From Gracilibacillus alcaliphilus (GTDB lineage Bacteria; Bacillota; Bacilli; Bacillales; Amphibacillaceae), in contig NZ_JAFBFA010000027.1 in NCBI RefSeq assembly GCF_016909015.1, forward strand, positions 1 through 64,000: a stretch of DNA of 64,000 bases, given 5' to 3'. The position numbers and the translations under genes are program-made. Below are positions 1 through 7,824 of the stretch, one piece after another (position 1 is the stretch's first letter; every line of letters begins with the position of its first letter). The notes under the pieces were generated by a model. The model did not search any database, was not told the DNA's origin, and was given only the letters and a program-made list of their open reading frames with translations.

Positions 1-94
1 GACAAGGATGGCGGATAAACGGCATAGGTATCCTCATGGCAAGAAAGAAAAATTGACGGACAAATAGGATTGTCTACTTGACAGATGCACGCAC

Positions 95-451
95 ACGGAA
101 ATGACGGACAAAAAAGGCTGAAATCCCAAAGAGTTGTCCGTCACAACGGAAATGACGGACAAAAAAGGCTGAAATCCCGAAGAGTTGTCCGTCATAACGG
201 AAATGACGGACAAAAAAGGCTGAAATCCCAAAGAGTTGTCCGTCACAACGGAAATGACGGACAGAAAAGGCTGAAATCCCGAAGAGCTTTCCGTCATAAC
301 GGAAATGACGGACAAAAAAGGCTGAAATCCCAAAGAGTTGTCCGTCACAACGGAAATGACGGACAGAAAAGGCTGAAATCCCGAAGAGTTGTCTGTCATA
401 ACGGAAATGACGGACAAAAAAGGCTGAAATCCCAAAGAGTTGTCCGTCATA
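95..451. repeat. Tandem array of seven 51-bp palindromic units (array 1)
   Basis: Seven head-to-tail 51-bp units run from 95 to 451, and a degenerate unit precedes them around 44-94. Each unit carries the arms TGACGGACAA and TTGTCCGTCA. They can pair across a 26-nt purine-rich spacer within a unit or across a 9-nt loop between adjacent units, so the array is a ladder of strong hairpins. Odd and even units differ at fixed positions (CCCAAAG versus CCCGAAG, and a CACA or CATA end), giving a 102-bp higher-order repeat. Because 51 is divisible by three, the array is open in several frames; those ORFs are by-products. The rest of 1-610 holds no gene that I can support. Confidence 0.92.
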
Positions 452-610
452 ACGGAAACTTGCAGCCCCAGACCAAACATTACCATGAAAAACAAACACT
501 TATCTTGTTATTTTCCAATACCCACAATGTCTGAACTAAATATTAGGTATATTTTTTCCTTTGGATGGTAATGCTACCTGTGAAAGCTAACTATAAGGAG
601 GTTATACTTA

Positions 611-868
611 ATGAAATCTAGCTATATCAAATATCTTGTTGCGCTAATGGTATCGATGGCGTTGTTAACTGGTTGTGCTACTAATAATAATGAGGAACAG
701 CCACCGCCGCAGGAAGAGGAAGTGCCGACGGAAGAAGCGCCAGCAGATGAAGTTCCGGCAGATGACAATATGGATGACAATAATCCAGACCAAGAAGACA
801 TGGGTGAAAATGTAGAAGATCATCTAAACGAGACAGAAGAAGATATGAGAGATAACACAAACGAATAA
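611..868 (+). CDS. Small acidic lipoprotein, function unknown
   Basis: This is an 85-residue protein with a lipoprotein signal: a short positively charged start, a hydrophobic stretch and the lipobox LTGC with the lipidated cysteine at residue 22. After the cysteine the chain is very rich in Glu, Asp, Pro and Asn and looks disordered. It is probably exported and anchored to the outer face of the membrane. A strong AAGGAGG site lies about 8 bases before the ATG, and a hairpin terminator follows, so it is a single-gene unit. I recognise no domain and assign no function. Confidence 0.8.
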   Translation: MKSSYIKYLVALMVSMALLTGCATNNNEEQPPPQEEEVPTEEAPADEVPADDNMDDNNPDQEDMGENVEDHLNETEEDMRDNTNE

Positions 869-880
869 TCGTAAACAGAG

Positions 881-913
881 CCAATTCTTCCAAACGAAAG
901 AATTGGTTTTTCT
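881..913 (+). terminator. Rho-independent terminator of the lipoprotein gene
   Basis: A 9-bp perfect stem (CCAATTCTT / AAGAATTGG) with an 8-nt loop is followed by a T-rich tract. It lies 12 bases past the stop of the lipoprotein gene. Confidence 0.85.
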
Positions 914-1082
914 TTGCTTGAAATACCTGTTCTGACAGACACTATTACCTATGCAAACGCTCTCTATCCTCCTAAGGCTTACTCCTCCTACGCCTCAAGA
1001 CCTACTCCGAAATATATCCCCAGCCTGTTCTGCTAAAACGCAAAACCCTCTATCATATAAGTATGGAAGGAGGATGAAGCAT

Positions 1083-1391
1083 ATGAAAACATTCTTGATC
1101 GTCAGTTTAGCGATCATCGCTGGTATCGTTCTATTGGCCAATTTAGGCCCGATGATTATGTTAGCTATCAGCTTAGTCATTGCCTATTTCGGAGTAAAAC
1201 ATTTCATCCTAGCGGAAACAACAGGCGGAAAAGTAGGCTGGGCGATAGTAATTTTAATCGGTATATCGATGTCCCTGTCTAATATCCCCGCGCTAATTGG
1301 TGTAGTTGCGTTAGTCGTACTGTACTACGCCTATAAAAAATATCAACAAGAAAAAGAAACAACGGAAACCCTGGATTGGGATCAAATCTAA
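1083..1391 (+). CDS. liaI: LiaI-like small membrane protein
   Basis: This 102-residue protein is almost entirely hydrophobic, with about three to four membrane segments and a short charged C-terminal tail ending in TLDWDQI. In Bacillus, LiaI anchors the PspA homologue LiaH at the membrane during cell-envelope stress, and here it lies 22 bases upstream of a PspA/LiaH gene. I place the start at 1083, 9 bases after an AAGGAGG site. An upstream ATG at 951 in the same frame would add 44 residues of unlikely sequence, and the ATG at 1074 abuts the ribosome site. The family assignment rests on hydropathy and context more than on motifs. Confidence 0.72.
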   Translation: MKTFLIVSLAIIAGIVLLANLGPMIMLAISLVIAYFGVKHFILAETTGGKVGWAIVILIGISMSLSNIPALIGVVALVVLYYAYKKYQQEKETTETLDWDQI

Positions 1392-1413
1392 TCAAAAACA
1401 AGGAGGAATTACT

Positions 1414-2043
1414 ATGTCAAACCTGTTTACCCGTATTAAAGATACTATTATGGCCGACTTACACGAAGCCATGGATCGAAAGGAAGAAAAGAACCCGATT
1501 GCTCATGTCAATCAATATATCCGCGAATGTGAGCAAGAGGTCAAGAAGATCAAGCAGCTGATGGATAAGCAGTATGAAATCAAGCATGATATTGACCGCG
1601 AGCGCAACCAAGCTAAAATGATGGTGGAAAAACGCAAGCGTCAGGTTCAATTGGCAGAAGACATGCAGGAAAGCGAATTAGTAGAAGAAGCCAGAACGGA
1701 ATTAGAACAATTTGAAGCACGAGTAGCTCATCTAAATGAGATGTCTGATAAAGCAATCAAAGACTTGGAAACGCTGGAAACTAAGTATATCCAAATGAAA
1801 CAAAAGCTAAAAGACCTGTATGTCAAACGCCTAGAACTGCGCAGCCGTGAGAATGTTGCCCGCACGCAGCAAGGCATGAATAAGGTATTAGAGACAGAAC
1901 TTGTGTCGAAGAGCGCTTCTAAATTTGCCGAACTAGAAAGCTATATCGAGCGAATCGAACAACGTGTTCATTCCGAATATCGTCTGCATACCCTAGATGC
2001 TCGTTTTCAAGAGTTAGAAAGAAAAGCTAGCCAATCCAATTAA
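1414..2043 (+). CDS. liaH: PspA/IM30 family protein, LiaH-like
   Basis: This 209-residue protein is almost wholly alpha-helical coiled coil. It opens with the family pattern (residues 1-40: a short amphipathic segment, then DTIMADLHEAMDRKEEKNP and a YIRECEQEVKKI helix), followed by long charged heptads to about residue 205. PspA/LiaH proteins form large rings or rods on the inner membrane face and protect it under antibiotic or stress damage. The gene follows the LiaI-like gene with a good AAGGAGG site and ends at a terminator, so this is a two-gene liaIH-type operon. The usual liaGFSR genes are not next to it. Confidence 0.88.
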   Translation: MSNLFTRIKDTIMADLHEAMDRKEEKNPIAHVNQYIRECEQEVKKIKQLMDKQYEIKHDIDRERNQAKMMVEKRKRQVQLAEDMQESELVEEARTELEQFEARVAHLNEMSDKAIKDLETLETKYIQMKQKLKDLYVKRLELRSRENVARTQQGMNKVLETELVSKSASKFAELESYIERIEQRVHSEYRLHTLDARFQELERKASQSN

Positions 2044-2157
2044 AAAAGCAAGGCTCTATTTAGTAGGGACTGTTCTTATCGAGCGTTAGCAGCTTTTATC
2101 CCTATTGAAATTTCAATACCTTGAAGTGAAAGGCTTAGGATGGTTACACCGGAATAG

Positions 2158-2190
2158 AAAGGGACAGAATCAATTCTGCCCTTTTTCTAA
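2158..2190 (+). terminator. Terminator after the liaIH-type operon
   Basis: The arms AAAGGGACAGAAT and ATTCTGCCCTTT pair with one bulged A and a 2-nt minimal loop, followed by TTCTAATTTTTT. It lies about 115 bases after the liaH-like stop. Confidence 0.75.
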
Positions 2191-2244
2191 TTTTTTAACA
2201 TACCTCTTTTCTTTTGAAAAATGAGTCCTGTCATGCTAAATTAG

Positions 2245-2264
2245 TATAATGACTGACTGGTCAT
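2245..2264 (+). promoter_or_regulatory. Promoter -10 box with overlapping TetR-type operator
   Basis: A TATAAT box (2245-2250) runs into the inverted repeat ATGAC-N6-GTCAT at 2249-2264. A second weaker palindrome, ATGAGTCCTGTCAT, lies just upstream at 2221-2234. TGAC/GTCA half-sites are common for TetR-family repressors. Overlap with the -10 box suggests that the TetR gene and the efflux genes behind it are autorepressed. The -35 box is poor. Confidence 0.5.
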
Positions 2265-2360
2265 CCACAAAAGGTCCTATTAAAAAGATATCGATAATGG
2301 AACGAAAAATGAAACAAATACTTTTGTGGAACGTAAAGAGGAAGGTGGAGTAACAGCTAA

Positions 2361-3203
2361 ATGGATAGTAAGAAGAAACGCATCATGCAGGAAAGCTTGA
2401 AATTATTCTCTGAGAAGGGTTTCCATGCGACATCGATACAAGAAATATCAGCGCAAAGTGAAATCTCAAAAGGAGGATTCTATCTGCATTTTACTTCAAA
2501 AGATGACTTGCTGATTGAAATCTACAGATATTATACCCACACATTAATAGACAAAATAGAAGAAATTAAACAAACAACCCCAGATCCAAGGACCCAATTT
2601 ACCGAACAAATGGAGGCCGTATTACAGTTGTTTAAGAACCACCGTGAATATATTATGGTGCAGTTTCAGGATCAAGTCCATTTAGGTGAAAAAATGAATC
2701 AATTGATTTTTGATTTACATAAGCAAAATTTTGAATGGATGCAAGAGCAATTGCTTCGACTATATGGAGAGCGCATTAGTCCATATATAGTGGATCTCAT
2801 TATTCAATTGGAAGGTATGATGAGTAAGTATATGGAATGGAGTATTTTTCACGATATTGAATTTGAGCCATCGAAACTGGCCAGCTATCTTATGCAGCAG
2901 GTCGATGTACTTGCAGAACATGTCTGTCGTGAAATGTCAGCTCCCATCTTTACGTTAGAGGACTTGGATAAATTTCGCACAGATAAAGAACAAGACGCCT
3001 TAGCAGGTCTTAAACAAGCTATTAATAGTTCCAGCGGTACAGACAGACAACAGATGGAAGAGGCTTTCCAAGTATTAGAAGAGGAATTGAACAAGCCAGC
3101 ACCGAAACAAATTATTATTCAAAGTATGCTGGCACATTTAGAGAGTTACCCTGCTATTTATACTGCTGTTCAACTTTTTAAAGATAAGAGAGGAGACAAC
3201 TAA
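2361..3203 (+). CDS. TetR/AcrR family repressor of the efflux operon (YerO-like)
   Basis: This 280-residue regulator has a typical N-terminal TetR DNA-binding domain (residues 1-60, with the helix-turn-helix around IQEISAQSEISKGGFYLHF) and a long helical ligand-binding region. At 280 residues it is longer than most TetR proteins (about 200), as is YerO next to swrC in Bacillus subtilis. Its TAA stop overlaps the ATG of the adaptor gene by one base, so it is the first gene of a three-gene operon with an RND pump. It probably represses that operon from the palindrome at the promoter and is released by a toxic amphiphile; the ligand is not evident. Confidence 0.88.
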   Translation: MDSKKKRIMQESLKLFSEKGFHATSIQEISAQSEISKGGFYLHFTSKDDLLIEIYRYYTHTLIDKIEEIKQTTPDPRTQFTEQMEAVLQLFKNHREYIMVQFQDQVHLGEKMNQLIFDLHKQNFEWMQEQLLRLYGERISPYIVDLIIQLEGMMSKYMEWSIFHDIEFEPSKLASYLMQQVDVLAEHVCREMSAPIFTLEDLDKFRTDKEQDALAGLKQAINSSSGTDRQQMEEAFQVLEEELNKPAPKQIIIQSMLAHLESYPAIYTAVQLFKDKRGDN

Positions 3204-4060
3204 TGAAAAGATTATTTGTGTTATTCGCTATGATAGCTATAGCGTTGGTCGCTTGTTCCAATGAATCAGAGAACGAATCAGAGGCAGAAGTCGTTATACC
3301 CGTAGAGACAGATGAGGTTACAAAAGGTGATTTAGTAGTCGACCGTGTTTTTTTTGGTCGAACGATGCCAGATCAAACCACACCAATTATGCCTCCTGGT
3401 GCAGCTGAAGTAGAAGAGCTGCATGTACAGAATGGTGATCAAGTGGAAGAGGGAGACGATCTCATTACCTTGACGACACCACAGGGAGAAATAACTATCG
3501 AGGCGCCGGGTGATGGTACTGTATCTCAGTTAGCCGCAAGCGAAGGTTCAATGGTTTCTGATCAAGAGCCGATCGCAATGATTATTGATCTTGATCAATT
3601 AACCATTCAACTGCAATCGCCTGATACACAATTAGATTTATTTAAGGTTGGAGAAGAAGTGAATGTATCCTTAACTAATCAAGATGACGAAGCAGGAAAA
3701 GCAGAGATTATCTCCATTGATAATATGGCAGGAGAGACAGGCCTATTTATGGTGGAGTTGACGTTTGATAACACGGAAACCGATCATCGTGCCGGTGTTG
3801 TTACAAAAGTAACGATAAAAGAAAACGTGCAGCAAGATACCTTGCTCATTCCAACTGCTGCATTAACAGAAGAAAATGAAGAAACATTTGTTTATATCGT
3901 GGATGATGACACAGCAAAACGTGTAGATGTAACAGTCAAAGAAACGCAGTCAGAGCAAACAGCAGTAGAAGCTGATCTGAGCGAAGGAGATCAAGTGATT
4001 GTAAGCGGCCAATTAACCCTTACAGACGGCAATGAAATTAATGTAGTAGGGGAGGAATAA
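3203..4060 (+). CDS. RND efflux adaptor (membrane-fusion lipoprotein)
   Basis: This is a 285-residue adaptor. The signal peptide ends in the lipobox LVAC (Cys18), so the protein is anchored outside the membrane. A biotinyl/lipoyl-like hairpin region follows (about residues 60-120: EVEELHVQNGDQVEEGDDL, then EAPGDGTVSQL), and then beta-barrel and membrane-proximal segments to residue 285. The long coiled-coil hairpin of Gram-negative adaptors is very short here, as expected where there is no outer membrane. It overlaps the TetR gene and lies 2 bases before the pump gene, and it should work with that pump. Confidence 0.88.
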   Translation: MKRLFVLFAMIAIALVACSNESENESEAEVVIPVETDEVTKGDLVVDRVFFGRTMPDQTTPIMPPGAAEVEELHVQNGDQVEEGDDLITLTTPQGEITIEAPGDGTVSQLAASEGSMVSDQEPIAMIIDLDQLTIQLQSPDTQLDLFKVGEEVNVSLTNQDDEAGKAEIISIDNMAGETGLFMVELTFDNTETDHRAGVVTKVTIKENVQQDTLLIPTAALTEENEETFVYIVDDDTAKRVDVTVKETQSEQTAVEADLSEGDQVIVSGQLTLTDGNEINVVGEE

Positions 4061-4062
4061 TC

Positions 4063-7000
4063 ATGAAACTAATTAAATCATCTGTTAAACGCCCGGTTGG
4101 GGTGATCATGATTGTCCTTGCTATTATTGCTATGGGTATCATATCTGTTCGTAACTTAGCAATTGATCTTTTTCCAGAGATTGATTTGCCAATTGCCGTG
4201 GTGGCAACCAATTATCCAGACGCTGCTCCGCAAGAGGTAGAGCAATTAGTCTCTGAACCATTGGAAGGCAGTCTTAGTTCAATAGAAGGGGTTAACACAC
4301 TTCAATCACAGTCACAGACAGGTTCTTCCATGATTATTATTATGTTTGAAAATGGAACCAATCTTGACAATGCTTTACTAGAAGTAAGGGAAAGTGTAGA
4401 TCAAGTGAAAGCAATGCTCCCGGATGGAGCAAATGATCCAAGTGTGCTGCGGTTTAATCCGAACCAAATGCCAATTATGTGGGTTGGTTTAACGGGAAGT
4501 GACAGTACCACCTTGCAATCGGTAGCAGAAGATACTGTGCAGCCCTATTTTGAGCGGCAAGGCGGCGTAGCTTCTGTAGGGATCGAAGGTGGAGAAGAAC
4601 GAGTTATTGAACTGGAATTAGATCGATCAGCCTTGGAACAATATGGTATATCTCCACAGCTGGTACAACAATCACTGCAAGGTGTGAACCAATCTGGATC
4701 AGCAGGGACAATCCAAAAAGGAGATCAAGATTTACAGCTGCGAATCGATGGAACATTTGGTTCGGTTGATGATATTGCCAATTCGATTATTCAGTCACCA
4801 GAAGGTGCTCAAGTGAAAATATCAGATATCGCAGAGGTAAAGGACACATTACAGAAAAATGGAACCACGCTGGTCAACAATGAAACAGCTGTGGTAATGA
4901 ATATATTAAAGCAGTCTGATGGGAATACGGTCGATGTTTCCGATAATATTCTAGGTGCGATCGAATCGCTGAATAATGAACTGCCAGACGGCATTCATTT
5001 GGATGTGGTTGTTGATACGTCAGAGTTTATCAAGCAATCGATTGATTCTGTTGTACAGAACATGATTTTTGGCGGCTTGTTTGCCCTGCTGGTACTGCTG
5101 TTATTTTTCAAAAGTATTCGAGCCACTTTCGTTATCGGGGTATCAATACCGATTGCGATTATTTCTACCTTTGTTTTATTATATTTTACTGGCGAGACCC
5201 TGAATGTATTGACAATGGGTGGATTGGCATTAGGTGTCGGTCTGATGATCGACAGTTCCATTGTTATTTTAGAGAACATTGTCAGTTACAGGCAGAAGGG
5301 GTACAGCTTAAAAGAAGCGGCAGTCAAGGGGGCTTCCGAGCTAACACCAGCAGTTATCGCCTCTACAACAACGACATTAGTAGTATTTTTGCCAATTGTC
5401 TTTGTGGATGGCATTGCTTCTGAGTTATTTACACCTTTAGCGATTACGGTTGCCTTCTCCCTTTTGGCCTCATTAGCTGTAGCAGTTACTTTAGTACCGA
5501 TGTTATCATCGAGGTTATTGACCAAGGTATTAGAAGGTGATGGCCGGCGCTATTGGTTTAATCGTTTATTACAGAAAGTTATCGATTTCTATGAACGAGT
5601 GATTGAAAAGGCTCTGAAGCTAAGAAAGACAACTATAGCGATTACATTAGCAGCGATTATTGCAAGTATTGCGCTAGTCCCTTATATTGGCACTGCCTTC
5701 ATTCCTGATGGTGATCAAGGCCAATTAGCAATTAATGTAGAGACACCAACGGGGACAAATGAAGAAAAGCGGCTGGCGATTGCCAATGAAGTGAACGAAA
5801 GACTGGCGGAACATGAGGATATAATTGAGGTAAGTTATGTTACAGTTGGCAGCAATAATGTCGAAGAAGCGGTTATGACAGGCGGAGGCTCAGCCGCCAG
5901 CTATCAGATACAGCTTGTTCCGTCTAGTGAACGAGATCAATCGACGGCTGATTTCAGTCAAGAATTGAATGAAGAGTTAGCTTCCATTGCTGGAGCGGAG
6001 ATTACAGTCCAGGATATGGCTTCTGGGGCAAGTATGGGAGACCCAATTCAAATTCAAATCTCAGGACCTGAAACCGAAATTTTACAAGAATTATCTGATC
6101 AAGTCATGGCTGTGTTAGCAGATGTAGAAGGGGTTTATAATCCGGAATCCTCGTTATCAGATACCCAGCCGGAAATGACGGTACAGGTTGATCGTGAATT
6201 GGCTGCTCAATACGGTTTAAGTTACCCAGAAGTAATGAGTCAGATACAGATGAATTTTACTGGTCAAACGGTTATGCAGTATCGTGAAGACGGAGATGAA
6301 ATGAATGTGCGCATTACTTATCCTGAGGATGAACGTTCGACAATCAACGATTTAGAAAATGTGATGATCCAAAATCAGCAAGGAACATCTGTCCCATTAA
6401 CAACGATTGCTGATTTTGAGCAGGTACAAAGTGCAGCAACCATTACCCGACAAAATCAACAACGGCAAGTAAATATATCGAGTAATATTACAGGCAGTGA
6501 CTTAGGAACGGTATCAAGGAATATCGAGTCAGCCTTGGAATCCATGAATTGGCCAGATGACTACAATTTTTCAATTGGTGGTCAGGCAGAAGATATGATG
6601 GAGGCATTTGTTGATTTAAGTATGGCGCTACTGTTATCAATTTTCTTAGTATATGCCGTGATGGCAGTACAGTTTGAAAGTTTCCTCCACCCATTTATTA
6701 TTATGTTCTCGATGCCGTCATCGGTTGTCGGGGTCTTAGGAGGCCTGTTTATTACAGGACATCCGCTCTCGATCACCGCCTTTATCGGAGTAATTATGCT
6801 CGCCGGTATAGTGGTGAACAATGGGATTATCTTGGTAGACTATATCAATATCTTAAGACGACGTGGAATGGAACGGCATGAGGCAATTGTGGAAGCTGGT
6901 AAAACCAGACTTCGTCCAATCTTAATGACTACCCTTACGACCATTTTAGCAATGATACCTTTAGCATTAGGCTATGGGGAAGGCGCCGAAATGCAGCAGC

Positions 7001-7149
7001 CAATGGCGATCACCGTTATCTTTGGTTTAACAACCTCCAGTATCTTTACACTAGTACTGATACCAGTTGTTTATACCTATCTAGATAATCTGGCCAATCG
7101 CATCAAAGGCCGTTTTGGTAAACATTTTAAAGAAAAAGAAGAAGCTTAG
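4063..7149 (+). CDS. swrC: RND-family efflux pump, SwrC/AcrB-like
   Basis: This 1028-residue pump has the two-fold RND layout: a first membrane helix (residues 10-30), a large extracellular porter domain, helices 2-6 around residues 330-470, a seventh helix around 525, a second porter domain, and helices 8-12 from about 855 to the end. Typical blocks are visible, including VGLMIDSSIVILENI in helix 4 and GIVVNNGIILVDYI near residue 920. In Bacillus subtilis SwrC (YerP) exports surfactin and other amphiphiles using proton-motive force. The TetR-adaptor-pump gene order matches that locus plus an adaptor. The substrate here is unknown. Confidence 0.92.
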   Translation: MKLIKSSVKRPVGVIMIVLAIIAMGIISVRNLAIDLFPEIDLPIAVVATNYPDAAPQEVEQLVSEPLEGSLSSIEGVNTLQSQSQTGSSMIIIMFENGTNLDNALLEVRESVDQVKAMLPDGANDPSVLRFNPNQMPIMWVGLTGSDSTTLQSVAEDTVQPYFERQGGVASVGIEGGEERVIELELDRSALEQYGISPQLVQQSLQGVNQSGSAGTIQKGDQDLQLRIDGTFGSVDDIANSIIQSPEGAQVKISDIAEVKDTLQKNGTTLVNNETAVVMNILKQSDGNTVDVSDNILGAIESLNNELPDGIHLDVVVDTSEFIKQSIDSVVQNMIFGGLFALLVLLLFFKSIRATFVIGVSIPIAIISTFVLLYFTGETLNVLTMGGLALGVGLMIDSSIVILENIVSYRQKGYSLKEAAVKGASELTPAVIASTTTTLVVFLPIVFVDGIASELFTPLAITVAFSLLASLAVAVTLVPMLSSRLLTKVLEGDGRRYWFNRLLQKVIDFYERVIEKALKLRKTTIAITLAAIIASIALVPYIGTAFIPDGDQGQLAINVETPTGTNEEKRLAIANEVNERLAEHEDIIEVSYVTVGSNNVEEAVMTGGGSAASYQIQLVPSSERDQSTADFSQELNEELASIAGAEITVQDMASGASMGDPIQIQISGPETEILQELSDQVMAVLADVEGVYNPESSLSDTQPEMTVQVDRELAAQYGLSYPEVMSQIQMNFTGQTVMQYREDGDEMNVRITYPEDERSTINDLENVMIQNQQGTSVPLTTIADFEQVQSAATITRQNQQRQVNISSNITGSDLGTVSRNIESALESMNWPDDYNFSIGGQAEDMMEAFVDLSMALLLSIFLVYAVMAVQFESFLHPFIIMFSMPSSVVGVLGGLFITGHPLSITAFIGVIMLAGIVVNNGIILVDYINILRRRGMERHEAIVEAGKTRLRPILMTTLTTILAMIPLALGYGEGAEMQQPMAITVIFGLTTSSIFTLVLIPVVYTYLDNLANRIKGRFGKHFKEKEEA

Positions 7150-7155
7150 AAAAGG

Positions 7156-7195
7156 AAGCCTGTAGAGACATTATGCTCTGCAGGCTTGTTTGATT
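7156..7195 (+). terminator. Terminator of the efflux operon
   Basis: AAGCCTGTAGAG pairs with CTCTGCAGGCTT (one G-T wobble) across an 8-nt loop, followed by GTTTGATTT. It starts 6 bases after the pump stop codon. Confidence 0.75.
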
Positions 7196-7219
7196 TGGAA
7201 GCAAGCACATTCAGCAGCG

Positions 7220-7550
7220 AAATCACGTAACGGACAGAAGAAGGAGAAAAGTTGTTCCAGAGCCCGTGAGAACGGCTCTCATGGACAGAAAAAGAGAAAA
7301 AGTCATCCCAGAGTCCATGAGAATGGCTCTCATGGACAGAAAAAGAGAAAAAGTCATCCCAGAGTCCATGAGAATGGCTCTCATGGACAGAAAAAGAGAA
7401 AAAGTCATCTCAGAGTCCATGAGAACGGCTCTCATGGACAGAAAAAGAGAAAAAGTCATCTCAGAGTCCGTGAGAATGGCTCTCATGGACAGAAAAAGAG
7501 AAAAAGTCATCCCAGAGTCCATGAGAACGGTTCTTATGGACAAAAAAGCA
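7220..7550. repeat. Tandem array of 51-bp palindromic units (array 2)
   Basis: Five near-identical 51-bp units span 7271-7525, flanked by a diverged unit at 7220-7270 and a decayed one from 7526. Each has the arms TCTCATGGAC and GTCCATGAGA around a 26-nt spacer. Neighbouring units also form a tight hairpin with the 5-nt loop ATGGC or ACGGC. Unit length and the GGAC-N26-GTCC spacing equal those of the array at 95-451, and both spacers carry ATCCC or a close variant followed by AGAG. The diverged first unit contains ACGGACAGAA as in array 1. The remainder, to the gene at 7825, shows no coding sequence. Confidence 0.9.
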
Positions 7551-7824
7551 AAAATCCAACCCCCAGCAGTCCAAAAGAACACAGCAACCATCAATAACCC
7601 ATCTCCAAGTATAGCCCCTACCTAATTGGGAAAAACTAGACGAAAAACCCAATTGTAAAATTCATAAACCGAATGTAAAGCAATGGTTAAGTATACGTAA
7701 AAACTTCCAATTAATATAGAATCGGCTAAAACAGTCTGGTACACTAAACGCAAATCAAGAGAAAACAAAATCAACTACCCCTCATCCCAAACAAAAATAT
7801 AGAGGGAAGTAAAGAGGTTATCAC

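Noticed and set aside
95..451. CRISPR array
   Set aside because: Repeat-spacer-like geometry exists (25-29-bp palindromes, about 26-base spacers), but the spacers are all the same and no cas gene is present.
34..534. Open frames of 141-153 codons across array 1 on both strands
   Set aside because: The 51-bp period is a multiple of three, so any stop-free frame stays open through the array. No ribosome site or independent coding signal was seen.
951..1082. N-terminal extension of the LiaI-like protein
   Set aside because: No ribosome site at 951, and the extra residues lack the hydrophobic character of the family.
7526..7625. A continued seventh unit of array 2
   Set aside because: Only the first half resembles the unit; the right arm is lost, so I treat it as decayed.
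7190..7652. Open frames across array 2 on both strands
   Set aside because: Same artefact of a repeat length divisible by three.
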